Origin: JAZDFC01 sp043808235
Lineage (GTDB): Bacteria > Bacteroidota > Ignavibacteria > Ignavibacteriales > Melioribacteraceae
NCBI GenBank assembly: GCA_043808235.1
Contig: JAZDFC010000095.1
Span: 220,497-284,496, forward strand
Length of the DNA: 64,000 nucleotides
Reading direction: 5' to 3'
The notes beneath the pieces are model-generated. The model searched no databases, was not told where the DNA came from, and saw nothing but the letters and a program-made list of their open reading frames with translations. Below, in pieces: positions 1-8,494 of this stretch. The number at the start of each line of letters is the position of its first letter. Positions within the stretch are counted from its first letter, which is position 1. The position numbers and the translations under genes were made by a program.

Positions 1-285
1 CAATTGTTTCGGCAAATATTGTTGAATTATTTCAAGCTCCTTTTCTTCCTTTTCAGCAAGTTCCGGTCTGCCGCCGTTTCTAAATTGTTCAATTGATTCT
101 TTCCTCTTTTTTGCTGCGGAGGTTAACATACCAATTTCTTCTTCCGGAGTTAGTTCTTTTTCCTTCCCGCTTTTTTCGTGTTCAAGTATCAGTGCACGAA
201 TCGAGCGGACCGTTTCGAGTTTTATTTTATCGCCCGATTTCATGGCTTCTTTCAAATCGTTATTAATTTTTTCTTTGAGACTCAT
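1..285 (-). CDS. GatB/YqeY domain protein, C-terminus cut by window edge
   Basis: Reading leftwards from an ATG at 285 the frame stays open to the window edge, giving 95 residues that begin MSLKEKINNDLKEAMKSGDK. This is the N-terminal helical part of the YqeY family, which resembles the tRNA-binding tail of GatB. Family hallmarks seen are the ETVRSIRALI helix, the KKRKESIEQFRNGGR segment and the ...EIIQQYLPKQL stretch at the cut. Family members are usually about 150 residues, so roughly a third is missing. The exact cellular role is not settled; a link to tRNA-dependent amidotransferase is only by homology. An 80-bp gap separates it from the SDR gene on the same strand. Confidence 0.88.
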   Translation of the reverse strand, partial: MSLKEKINNDLKEAMKSGDKIKLETVRSIRALILEHEKSGKEKELTPEEEIGMLTSAAKKRKESIEQFRNGGRPELAEKEEKELEIIQQYLPKQL

Positions 286-365
286 AAAATCCTCTAATTA
301 ATTATAAGAGTACCATTCCCGTTTATAAAAATAAAAATATTTCGGCAATCTCCCCTACCGTTCTT

Positions 366-1046
366 CTATGTAATTGTGAACGGTATTTCGAAAATATTGC
401 CGGTTAATGTATCATACTTTGTAAATATTCCGTGAACTAATTCCGCAATTTTATCCGGGTCCACCATCTCACTTTTATCTTTTACCCATTCCCTATTTTC
501 CGGTGAATCAATTATGTAGGGAGCAATAGTATTGGCAGAAAGATTATAAGATTTTCCTTCGAGTGCAAGAACCTTTGTTAAATAATTGAGTCCGCTTTTG
601 GAAATTCCGTATGCGGCATTATTCCTTTCCGGAAATAAACCCGCGCGGGCTCCAATAAAACAAATTGATCCGCCCGAAGAATGTTCCACCAACCGGCTGA
701 AATGCTTGGCGAGTAGGAACGAAGCATTCAAATTATTTTTTTGAAGAGTCAACCAATCTTTATATGCTGTTTCCTTAACGGACTTCCCGCCGATATACCC
801 TCCGATAGTAGAAATAAGGAAATAAAATGCCGAGCGATCCGGAATGATATGCGAAAAAGCTGAGGTCACATTCTCCTCAACGCTAAAGTCTTTAATTTTT
901 ATCGCAGTGATCCGCTCATCATGCTCAAGTGAAGATAGATCCCTTGCAAATAGGAAAACGCTTTTATAATCTTTCTCGCAAAGGATTTTGGTGATCCGGG
1001 AACCGAGATACCCGGTAGCGCCAAATATTAGAAGATTCTTTTCCAT
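366..1046 (-). CDS. SDR-family oxidoreductase, dihydropteridine-reductase-like
   Basis: A 226-residue short-chain dehydrogenase/reductase with a Rossmann fold. The N-terminal nucleotide-binding loop is FGATGYLGS (residues 8-16) and the catalytic pair is YGISK. The usual catalytic serine position reads FIGARAG instead of xxSS. Loss of that serine, the GGYIGGKS loop and the DSPENREW segment resemble quinonoid dihydropteridine reductase, a serine-less SDR that reduces quinonoid dihydropterin with NADH. No pterin-dependent hydroxylase lies nearby, so the substrate is open. It is followed at a 15-bp distance by the EEP nuclease gene upstream on the same strand, so the two may be co-transcribed. 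A generic NAD(P)-dependent SDR is the safe call; the DHPR-like reading is inference. Confidence 0.85.
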   Translation of the reverse strand: MEKNLLIFGATGYLGSRITKILCEKDYKSVFLFARDLSSLEHDERITAIKIKDFSVEENVTSAFSHIIPDRSAFYFLISTIGGYIGGKSVKETAYKDWLTLQKNNLNASFLLAKHFSRLVEHSSGGSICFIGARAGLFPERNNAAYGISKSGLNYLTKVLALEGKSYNLSANTIAPYIIDSPENREWVKDKSEMVDPDKIAELVHGIFTKYDTLTGNIFEIPFTIT

Positions 1047-1061
1047 CTGCTGCCTCTTAAT

Positions 1062-2096
1062 TTATTTTATGAATATAAATTTTGAACCAACCGGAAAGTG
1101 ATCGCTGTAACCACCGAGATATCTTCTACCGCCGTACGTAGGCCATGCGGCGCCTTTAAAATCACCGCTGCGCGTTACCATAAAATTGGGTTTGATTATC
1201 TCAAACGAATCGCATTTATACTCCCAACCGGAGTTATCCAAAAAAGAATTAGAAATAATAATTTGATCAAGCATGTTCCAATTTTGCTTGTACAAGTATG
1301 TTCCAAGATTTTTTTTATCAAGTTCTGCCGCAAGATTTAACAATGCCGGCTTGCTTGCATCGTCGGCAACGCAATTAAAATTATCAGCGCCGAGAATTTT
1401 GGATAATGAGACGTTATCCGGTTCATCATTAAAATCGCCTATAATAATTATTTGTGCATCTTTATCAGCGGCAAATAATTTATCAACTCGTTTTTTCAAT
1501 ACTTCGGCGGCGGCAATCCTTTTAAATTCACTTTCAGCCAATCCTCCTGAACGGGATGGCCAGTGATTAACAAATACATGAAATGATTTTCCGTTATTAC
1601 TTTGCAAATTCACATGAAGAATATCCCGTGTCTTCGCTCCGCCCGATAGCTTCACTTCATAAATATCGCTTTCGATTACTTTGAACACATCCGCATCATA
1701 AATCAGCGCATTATCAATTCCGCGCCCATCGTGCATATCGTAATGAATTATTTCATAATTTCTATCGATGAGATATTCTCCGGTTAGTTCTTCTAAAACA
1801 ATTCTATTCTCCACTTCAATCAATCCTAAAATATCCGGTCCATCGCCATCGTTCATGAGATTAATTACCTTTGCCAGATTCTTTAATTTATTTTGATACC
1901 GTTCAAAAGTCCATTCCTTTTCACCGTATGGTAAAAATTCTTCATCCTCCGTCGCGGGATCATCCTTCGTATCGTAAAAATTTTCAACATTCCATGCCGC
2001 GATATAAAAGGATGAATATTTCTTTTGTGCGCAGGAAATTGTCGAAATAACCAACAATGCGATAAAAAAAAGATTGTACACCAAATATATTTTCAT
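1062..2096 (-). CDS. Secreted endonuclease/exonuclease/phosphatase (EEP) family protein
   Basis: A 344-residue protein. An N-terminal hydrophobic stretch ending ISTISCAQ suggests a lipoprotein signal with Cys as the anchor, although Thr at -3 is not ideal. The EEP fold motifs appear in order: AAWNVENF, LIEVEN (metal-binding Glu), NHWPSRSGG (His), IIIGDFNDEP (Asp/Asn) and YSDHFPV (terminal Asp-His pair), so the catalytic set looks complete. Such proteins hydrolyse phosphodiester or phosphate-ester bonds with Mg2+. An extracytoplasmic nuclease that salvages phosphate or DNA is plausible, but the substrate cannot be read from sequence. It diverges from polA across about 100 bp. Confidence 0.88.
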   Translation of the reverse strand: MKIYLVYNLFFIALLVISTISCAQKKYSSFYIAAWNVENFYDTKDDPATEDEEFLPYGEKEWTFERYQNKLKNLAKVINLMNDGDGPDILGLIEVENRIVLEELTGEYLIDRNYEIIHYDMHDGRGIDNALIYDADVFKVIESDIYEVKLSGGAKTRDILHVNLQSNNGKSFHVFVNHWPSRSGGLAESEFKRIAAAEVLKKRVDKLFAADKDAQIIIIGDFNDEPDNVSLSKILGADNFNCVADDASKPALLNLAAELDKKNLGTYLYKQNWNMLDQIIISNSFLDNSGWEYKCDSFEIIKPNFMVTRSGDFKGAAWPTYGGRRYLGGYSDHFPVGSKFIFIK

Positions 2097-2196
2097 TTCA
2101 ATTCATTTTATATTTAATTTGGAGATAGAAACAATTTATTTGAAAAAGTATGTGCAAATATAAAAAATCATATTGTTACCGGGAGTTTAATTAATT

Positions 2197-4968
2197 ATGC
2201 CTAAAAAGAAATTTGTAATAATCGATGCGATGGCGCTGGCTTACAAAGGTTACTTCGCTTTTATCAGTCGTCCCCTAACTACCAAATCGGGTGAGGCTAC
2301 TTCGGCGGTGTTTGGATTCGTTAGTCAGCTAATTAAAATTATTGAGGATACAAGACCGGACTATATTTCGGTTGCGTTCGATAGCAAGGAAAAAACTTTC
2401 CGACATGACCGGTACGAGTTTTACAAATCCAGCCGCGCCAAAATGCCGGATGATATGATTCCGCAGCTTCAACGGATTAAGGATATCGTCGAAGCATTCA
2501 ACATTCCTATTTACATTCTTCCCGGCTACGAAGCAGATGATATAATGGGCACAGTTTTAAAACGAGCGGAAAAATTGGGCTTCGATTGTTTTGCCTTGAC
2601 TCCTGATAAAGATTTGATGCAGATAATTAGCGATAATATAAACGTAATAAAACCTGGTAAATCGACTGATGAAATGGACATCATAGATAAGCAGAGAGTA
2701 CTAAATGATTTGGGATTTGAACCGATACATATGATTGATTATTTGAGTCTCGTGGGAGATTCATCCGATGATATTCCCGGTGTTTCCGGCATCGGGCCAA
2801 AAACCGCTTCACCATTGATTCAAGAATTCGGTACAATTGAAAACATTTATGAGAATCTAAAAAAGATTGAAAAGGTTACAACACGCAAAAAACTTGAGAA
2901 CGGAAAAGAATCTGCATTCCTTTCAAAAGAACTTGCGACTATCGAAATGGACATCCCATTTAAATTTGATATTGAAGCCGCAAAGTTCGAAGCGCCTAAA
3001 TTGAAGGAACTATTGCAGATATTTACCGATCTCGAGTTCCGTTCATTTGCAAACAAATTGTCTTCTCTCTATTCAAATTCAAATATAGAAATTGAGGAAA
3101 AACAAGAAATTATTACTGAAGAGAAAACAAATTTTGACACTGTAGAAACTAAATATTCGCTTATCAGTGATTTTGATGCTGCGCGGAAACTCGCCTACAA
3201 ATTAGCCAAATGCGAATTATTTGTTTTTGATACCGAAACCGATTCGCTCGATGTGCTGGATTTGAATCTTGCCGGCGTATCATTCTGCATTATGCCGGGT
3301 GAAGCATATTTTGTCGCCGTTAATCCGTATCGGAAAGCCGAGACACTTTTCAGCAGCGATCTTTCCGATAGGTTGGATGTGGAAGATTTTGTTGAACTCT
3401 TCAAAGACTTGTTTGAGAATGAAAAAATTAAAAAGGTCTGCCAGAACGGGAAATATGATATCGGCGTGTTGAGAAGTTACGGAATTGAGGTTAAGAATTT
3501 TTATTTCGATACGATGCTTGCAAGTTACTGCATTGATCCGGATGAGAAACACGGCATGGATGACCTCGCGCAAAAGTATTTGAATTACACACCGATTCCG
3601 CTAATCGATCTTATCGGCTCAAAGAAAACGCCTGAAAAAATATTTGAGGCGGATAAGGAAAAGCTCTCTAATTATTCATGCGAAGATGCTGATGTGACAT
3701 TTAAACTTTACGATATACTTAAGAAGGAACTCGAAAAAGAAGGACTTGAGAAACTCGCCTTCGAAGTTGAATTCCCGCTTGCACCGGTGCTCGAGGATAT
3801 GGAGAGATTGGGAATAAAAATAGACAAGGATATTTTGAAAGAGCTGAGCAATGATTTGCAAATAAAACTCGAATCCTACACTTCAACTATTTACAAATTA
3901 GCCGGCAAGGAATTCAATATCAATTCCCCGAAACAGATGCAGGAAATACTTTTTGATAAATTGCAGCTTCAACCAACGCAAAAAACAAAAACCGGATTTT
4001 CCACCGATGCCCGTTCACTTGAAAACTTAAAAGGGCAGCATGAAATTGTAGATGTAATCCTCGACTATCGCCAGGTATCAAAACTAAAATCAACTTATGC
4101 CGATTCACTACCGAATTTAATCAATAAAAAAACCGGTAGAGTGCACACAACATTTAGTCAAGCGGCAGTATCCACCGGGCGATTATCGAGCCTTAATCCG
4201 AATTTGCAAAACATACCAATCAGAACGGACCTCGGGAAAGAAATTCGCAAGGCATTTGTACCGCGCAATAAAGATTACCTAATACTCAGTTGCGATTACA
4301 GTCAAATTGAATTGCGGATAATGGCAAGCATCTGCGAAGATGAAAATTTGATGAATGCTTTTATCAACGGCGAGGATATTCACCGCAGTACGGCAGGTAA
4401 AGTATTTAGAGTTCCACCCGAAGAAGTTACACCGGATATGCGTAGAAAAGCAAAGGAAGTTAATTTCGGAATTTTATACGGACTCGGTCCTTTCGGATTG
4501 AAAACGAGACTCGGTATCACGCAGACGCATGCAAAAGAAATTATCGATACTTACTTCAGCACTTTCAAAAGTGTAAAAAGATTTATGGAAGATTCCGTGG
4601 AAAGGGCAAAGGAAAAAGGATTTGCGGAAACACTTCTCGGCAGACGCCGGTTCCTTCCGAACATTAATAGTAATAACCGGGTTGTCCGTCAATTTGAAGA
4701 ACGCGTTGCTGTGAATATGCCGATACAGGGTACTGCTGCCGACATGATTAAAATTGCAATGATACGAATCCACGATGAATTAAAAAGCCGGAATGCAAAA
4801 ACTCAAATGGTTTTACAAGTTCATGACGAATTGGTGTTTGATGCGCATAAAGATGAGATTGATGAAATGGTTCCATTGATAAAACAAATAATGGAGAATG
4901 CTCTGCCGTTAAAAGTGCCGGTGGTGGCAGAAACCGGCACCGGTGATAATTGGCTTGACGCGCATTAG
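2197..4968 (+). CDS. polA: DNA polymerase I
   Basis: A full-length 923-residue polymerase I for Okazaki-fragment maturation and repair synthesis. The N-terminal 5'-3' exonuclease/flap domain spans about residues 1-290 (start MPKKKFVIIDAMALAYKGY, helix-hairpin-helix GVSGIGPKTA). A 3'-5' exonuclease domain follows, with the proofreading motif D345-T-E347 intact, so this copy should edit, unlike Taq-type enzymes. The polymerase domain carries motif A (CDYSQIELR, catalytic D700), motif B (R750 KAKEVNFGILYG, with K753, F757 and Y761) and motif C (QVHDE, H876-E878). Phe at 757 matches E. coli F762, the dideoxy-discriminating residue. The ATG at 2197 follows a GGGAG purine stretch. The gene stands alone, divergent from the EEP nuclease. 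Confidence 0.98.
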   Translation: MPKKKFVIIDAMALAYKGYFAFISRPLTTKSGEATSAVFGFVSQLIKIIEDTRPDYISVAFDSKEKTFRHDRYEFYKSSRAKMPDDMIPQLQRIKDIVEAFNIPIYILPGYEADDIMGTVLKRAEKLGFDCFALTPDKDLMQIISDNINVIKPGKSTDEMDIIDKQRVLNDLGFEPIHMIDYLSLVGDSSDDIPGVSGIGPKTASPLIQEFGTIENIYENLKKIEKVTTRKKLENGKESAFLSKELATIEMDIPFKFDIEAAKFEAPKLKELLQIFTDLEFRSFANKLSSLYSNSNIEIEEKQEIITEEKTNFDTVETKYSLISDFDAARKLAYKLAKCELFVFDTETDSLDVLDLNLAGVSFCIMPGEAYFVAVNPYRKAETLFSSDLSDRLDVEDFVELFKDLFENEKIKKVCQNGKYDIGVLRSYGIEVKNFYFDTMLASYCIDPDEKHGMDDLAQKYLNYTPIPLIDLIGSKKTPEKIFEADKEKLSNYSCEDADVTFKLYDILKKELEKEGLEKLAFEVEFPLAPVLEDMERLGIKIDKDILKELSNDLQIKLESYTSTIYKLAGKEFNINSPKQMQEILFDKLQLQPTQKTKTGFSTDARSLENLKGQHEIVDVILDYRQVSKLKSTYADSLPNLINKKTGRVHTTFSQAAVSTGRLSSLNPNLQNIPIRTDLGKEIRKAFVPRNKDYLILSCDYSQIELRIMASICEDENLMNAFINGEDIHRSTAGKVFRVPPEEVTPDMRRKAKEVNFGILYGLGPFGLKTRLGITQTHAKEIIDTYFSTFKSVKRFMEDSVERAKEKGFAETLLGRRRFLPNINSNNRVVRQFEERVAVNMPIQGTAADMIKIAMIRIHDELKSRNAKTQMVLQVHDELVFDAHKDEIDEMVPLIKQIMENALPLKVPVVAETGTGDNWLDAH

Positions 4969-4991
4969 TATTGAAATGACGTATCTATCGT

Positions 4992-5117
4992 ACTGCCACA
5001 GATATAAATATACATGGCAGTCCCGGTTCACACCGTGACTGCGTTGCATTTTTTATCTAATATCTTAAGTGCATCTGTCACGGAATGGTCCCCCGAGAAG
5101 CGGGGCAAGCAGTGACA
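4992..5117. repeat. Cluster of inverted repeats after polA
   Basis: The convergent gap between polA and the ABC permease (4969-5205) has no credible gene but is dense in complementary arms. ACTGCCA at 4992-4998 pairs with TGGCAGT at 5015-5021. AGTCCCGGT at 5019-5027 pairs, with one mismatch, with ACCGTGACT at 5032-5040; it shares bases with the first hairpin, so the two exclude each other. TGTCAC at 5076-5081 pairs with GTGACA at 5112-5117 and encloses CCCCG/CGGGG (5091-5095, 5101-5105). The inner CCCCG...CGGGG flanked by GCTTG (read on the minus strand) recurs at 22975-22995, which suggests a dispersed REP-like family rather than a gene-specific element. Confidence 0.55.
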
Positions 5118-5170
5118 GCCGAGCCAATGGGTAGAACTGTAAGTGGCAGAACAATAGGTAAATTACAAAA

Positions 5171-5196
5171 TCCAACTTCGCTAATGCAAGGTTGGA
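5171..5196 (-). terminator. Probable intrinsic terminator of the ABC efflux operon
   Basis: TCCAAC at 5171-5176 and GTTGGA at 5191-5196 form an outer stem that continues inward with a G-T pair, an A-T pair and a G-C/C-G step around a TAAT loop. Read on the minus strand the stem is followed by TTTTG. It lies 10 bp beyond the stop codon of the last gene of the minus-strand operon. Confidence 0.6.
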
Positions 5197-5205
5197 TCGT
5201 CTATT

Positions 5206-6336
5206 TTACTCTAGCCTCTTTTGGAATCTTAGCGAACTCAATCCCAGCACAAGCACACCCATCCCAAACATAACGAGAAGTTCGTCCCATAATTCGTTCA
5301 GTCCGATTCCCTTTAAAATTATTCCGCGGATTGCTATCATAAAATATTTTAATGGAATTAGGTATGTAGTCCACTGTATTACCTGTGGCATATTTTCGAT
5401 TGGGAATGTAAAGCCGGAAAGAAATACCATCGGCATTAGAATTACAAAAATTGCGATCATCATTGCTTGTTGCTGCGTTTTGGAAATTGTGGATACAAGT
5501 ATTCCGAAACCAAGCGTGGAAAGTATATATAAAAAACTGCTAAAAAAAAGCAGTGCCATGCTGCCGCGAACGGGTAAATTAAAAATCAGTATCATAACCG
5601 TTAACACAATTAGAATAACCACAAAACTCAATATTGCGAAGGGAATAAGTTTTCCCATAATCAATTCACCCGGCTTTATCGGCGTTACTATAATCTGTTC
5701 GAGCGTTCCGATTTCTTTTTCTTTAACTATTGCGAGCGATGTTAATATCAGCGTGATGATTGATAGCAGTAATCCGAATATTCCCGGTATCATGAAATTT
5801 CTTGTTTTAAGAAGGGGATTGTACCACGCCCGCACTTCTGCTTGAATAGTTGGATTGAAATTTACTTTAGCTCCCCTTGTATCGGAAAGTTTTGCCGCAA
5901 TTTTTTTTGAATATGTTCCGGTTACACCAACGAGATATCCGGCGGCAATCGCGCCCTTATTTCCGTCGGAGCCGTCGAAAATTGCCTGCATCTCCGCAGT
6001 TTCATTCCGGTTTATGTTGTATTCAAAATCAGCCGGCAGAACAAGCCCGACAAGCGCTTCGCCGTCTTCAATCATAGCCTGCAGGTTTTTATAATTATCA
6101 ACATATTCAACTATTTCAAAATATTTACTGCTTGCGAATTCTTCTAAAAATTCCCTGCTTGTCGAGGACCTGTCATAATCGAGCACGACTGTTTTAACAT
6201 TCTCGACATCCATATTAACGGCGTAACCGAGAAATATTAATTGAATGACCGGGGCGATTAAAATTATCCCGAACATTTTCGGGTCGCGCCTGAATTGCTG
6301 AAATTCTTTTCTAATTATATGAATTATGTTTTTCAT
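5206..6336 (-). CDS. ABC-2 type transporter permease (YbhR-like)
   Basis: A 376-residue inner-membrane permease of the ABC-2 type with a large extracytoplasmic loop. It has one N-terminal membrane helix (about residues 19-40), a periplasmic domain of roughly 140 residues, and five C-terminal helices beginning at IPGIFGLLLSIITLILTSLA, with the KEKEIGTLEQIIVTPIKP amphipathic segment between helices. This layout is that of YbhR/YbhS/YhiI-type drug or lipid exporters. It is the last gene of the operon, 7 bp downstream of a paralogous permease; the two probably form the heterodimeric membrane domain. The substrate is unknown. Confidence 0.9.
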   Translation of the reverse strand: MKNIIHIIRKEFQQFRRDPKMFGIILIAPVIQLIFLGYAVNMDVENVKTVVLDYDRSSTSREFLEEFASSKYFEIVEYVDNYKNLQAMIEDGEALVGLVLPADFEYNINRNETAEMQAIFDGSDGNKGAIAAGYLVGVTGTYSKKIAAKLSDTRGAKVNFNPTIQAEVRAWYNPLLKTRNFMIPGIFGLLLSIITLILTSLAIVKEKEIGTLEQIIVTPIKPGELIMGKLIPFAILSFVVILIVLTVMILIFNLPVRGSMALLFFSSFLYILSTLGFGILVSTISKTQQQAMMIAIFVILMPMVFLSGFTFPIENMPQVIQWTTYLIPLKYFMIAIRGIILKGIGLNELWDELLVMFGMGVLVLGLSSLRFQKRLE

Positions 6337-6343
6337 TTTGTCG

Positions 6344-7477
6344 TCACACAGTTTGTAAATTTCTTTTGTTAATTACCGATGCCAAAAGCAGCATCAGGAA
6401 TGCAAATATCAGCAGGTAAACCAGGTCCATATAAAATACTTGCAGCCCGACGCCCTTCAATATTATCGCTCTTAATGTGGAGATGAAGAATTTTGTAGGC
6501 GTAATGTTTGTAAGTACCCGGATTATATACGGCATGCTCTCGATGGGAAATACGAATCCCGATAGAATAAGCGATGGCAGCAGCGAAGCGAAGGTTGCGA
6601 GCGAAAATGAAATCTGCTGCGAATCGGATATGGATGAAATCATTATCCCCATGCTTGTGCAAGCAAACAAAAAGATAATTGTGCTGATGAAGAGCAGTAA
6701 AAAACTTCCTTTCACTTCAACACCGAACAGAATATAGCCGGCAATCAAAATGAAGATTGCATTAAAAAAAGCAATCATTAAGTACGGAAACGATTTGCCG
6801 AGAAGAAGTTCAATTGTTTTGATTGATGAGACATTTATCTGTTCGATTGTTCCGCGTTCCTTCTCGCGCACTATCGAAAGCGAAACCGTAACAACCGATG
6901 TAACAATTAATATGATAGCGATTAATCCCGGTATTAAAAACGAGGTTGTTTCCAAATCCGGATTGAACCAGAATGTTGTATTTAAATTCAGCGGCACAAA
7001 AGGTTTCATTCCTTTGTCGGCTAAAACTTCCGCCTGTATTTTTTGATTAAACCTCAGCGATGCTGCATTCACATAATTCTGAATTATCATCGCAGTGTTT
7101 CCGTCAACGCCGTCGGTTAAAAATTGCAGTTTTGCCGGCTCTTTTGCAGCGATAAGTATTTTCGAAAAGCCGGATGGAATTACAAGAACAGCTTGGGCGT
7201 CTTTTTTATCAAGCGTTTCTTTTATTTCACTGTCGCGCTCAATTATCTTTTCAATTGAAAAATATGATGTGGCGGATAATGAATTTATAAACTCACGGCT
7301 GACAGTTGATTTATCCAAATCGTACACAGCGAGATGTATGTTTGTTACATCGAAGTTTACCGCGTAGCCGAACATAACAAGCATCAGCACCGGGAAGAAG
7401 AATATTACGAACAGCATCCGTTTGTCGCGATACAATTGTTTTATTTCCTTTTTGAAAATCGCTCTCATCCTATGCAT
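6344..7477 (-). CDS. ABC-2 type transporter permease (YbhS-like)
   Basis: A 377-residue paralogue of the next gene, with the same topology: one N-terminal helix, a long periplasmic loop, and C-terminal helices starting near IPGLIAIILIVTSVVTVSLS. The REKERGTIEQINVSSIK segment matches the equivalent conserved loop of its partner. Its ATG overlaps the end of the upstream ATPase gene by 8 bp, so translation is probably coupled; an alternative ATG lies three codons in. Two permeases next to two ATPases suggest a heteromeric exporter. Confidence 0.9.
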   Translation of the reverse strand: MHRMRAIFKKEIKQLYRDKRMLFVIFFFPVLMLVMFGYAVNFDVTNIHLAVYDLDKSTVSREFINSLSATSYFSIEKIIERDSEIKETLDKKDAQAVLVIPSGFSKILIAAKEPAKLQFLTDGVDGNTAMIIQNYVNAASLRFNQKIQAEVLADKGMKPFVPLNLNTTFWFNPDLETTSFLIPGLIAIILIVTSVVTVSLSIVREKERGTIEQINVSSIKTIELLLGKSFPYLMIAFFNAIFILIAGYILFGVEVKGSFLLLFISTIIFLFACTSMGIMISSISDSQQISFSLATFASLLPSLILSGFVFPIESMPYIIRVLTNITPTKFFISTLRAIILKGVGLQVFYMDLVYLLIFAFLMLLLASVINKRNLQTV

Positions 7478-8405
7478 TGCTTTTCTCCTTGTCTAACAGG
7501 TGAATGAACACATCTTCCAGAGTAGGAACAATTTCACCAATTCGTTTTACCGGAATTCCATTCGCAATTGTCAAAGTCTTTGTCACTAATTCCTTTCCGG
7601 TAAACTTTTCATTAACGCTAACATGAATATTATTTCCGAAGATTGATGTTTCGTCCACGTAGTTTTCTTTTTCAAGTATTTCGAGTGCATCCACAACGCG
7701 GTCGCATTCTATTTCATAAATTTTATTTTTCAGATAGTTCGTTTTCAATTGCTGCGACGAACCTTCGGCAATTAGTTTCCCGGCGTCGATTAAAATTATG
7801 TTGTTGCAGAACTCCGCTTCTTCGAGATAGTGCGTTGTTACAAAAACCGTTGTTCCTTCCGCCGATAAATCATTTATCAAATCCCAAAAGTTTCTACGCG
7901 AAATCGGGTCGACACCGCTTGTCGGTTCGTCGAGGAAAACTATTTTGGGCTGATGAATAACCGCCGCGCCGAGCGCAAGCCGTTGTTTAATCCCGCCTGG
8001 AAGCGAACCTGTTAACAACGATTCCTTTCCTTCGAGATAAGAAATTTTTAATGCCCACTTTTTTCTTTCTTTGAATAATTTATCTTCGAGTCCGTACACC
8101 CCGCCGAAGAAATCGAGATTTTCTCCGACAGTCAAATCATTGTAAAGAGAAAATCTTTGCGACATATAACCTATGTTTTTCTTAACCATATCGGATTCTT
8201 TGCTAACACTGTATCCGCCGACAATTGCATCGCCGGAAGTAGGCGCAAGAATACCGCACAACATACGGATAGTTGTAGATTTACCCGCGCCGTTTGCACC
8301 AAGGAATCCGAATATCTCGCCCTGTTTTACGGTGAAATTTATATTATCAACGGAAATGAATTTTCCGAATTTTTTTGTCAAGTTTTTTATTTCGATTGAG
8401 TTCAT
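7470..8405 (-). CDS. ABC transporter ATP-binding protein, second of two
   Basis: A 311-residue ABC ATPase. Walker A is GANGAGKST; the signature loop is degenerate (LPGGIKQRLALG instead of LSGGQ); Walker B is IVFLDEPTSGVD, and the switch histidine lies in VTTHYLEEAE. The C-terminal 80 residues form the extra domain common in ABC-2 drug-export ATPases. It overlaps the downstream permease gene by 8 bp. In E. coli YbhF the two nucleotide-binding domains are fused in one polypeptide; here the second domain would correspond to this gene and the first to the ATPase at 9847-10758, separated by a TolC gene. Confidence 0.93.
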   Translation of the reverse strand: MNSIEIKNLTKKFGKFISVDNINFTVKQGEIFGFLGANGAGKSTTIRMLCGILAPTSGDAIVGGYSVSKESDMVKKNIGYMSQRFSLYNDLTVGENLDFFGGVYGLEDKLFKERKKWALKISYLEGKESLLTGSLPGGIKQRLALGAAVIHQPKIVFLDEPTSGVDPISRRNFWDLINDLSAEGTTVFVTTHYLEEAEFCNNIILIDAGKLIAEGSSQQLKTNYLKNKIYEIECDRVVDALEILEKENYVDETSIFGNNIHVSVNEKFTGKELVTKTLTIANGIPVKRIGEIVPTLEDVFIHLLDKEKSNA

Positions 8406-8494
8406 GTTTTATCAGGTTTCTTCATAACCATCATAAAAATCTGCGTGCTATTTAATAGAACGCGGATAATTATGATTCTTATGATTTGTTAAGA

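Noticed and set aside
5076..5145. Possible cobalamin-type riboswitch because of AACTGTAAG near 5134
   Set aside because: Other conserved boxes are absent, and no gene on the right strand begins downstream.
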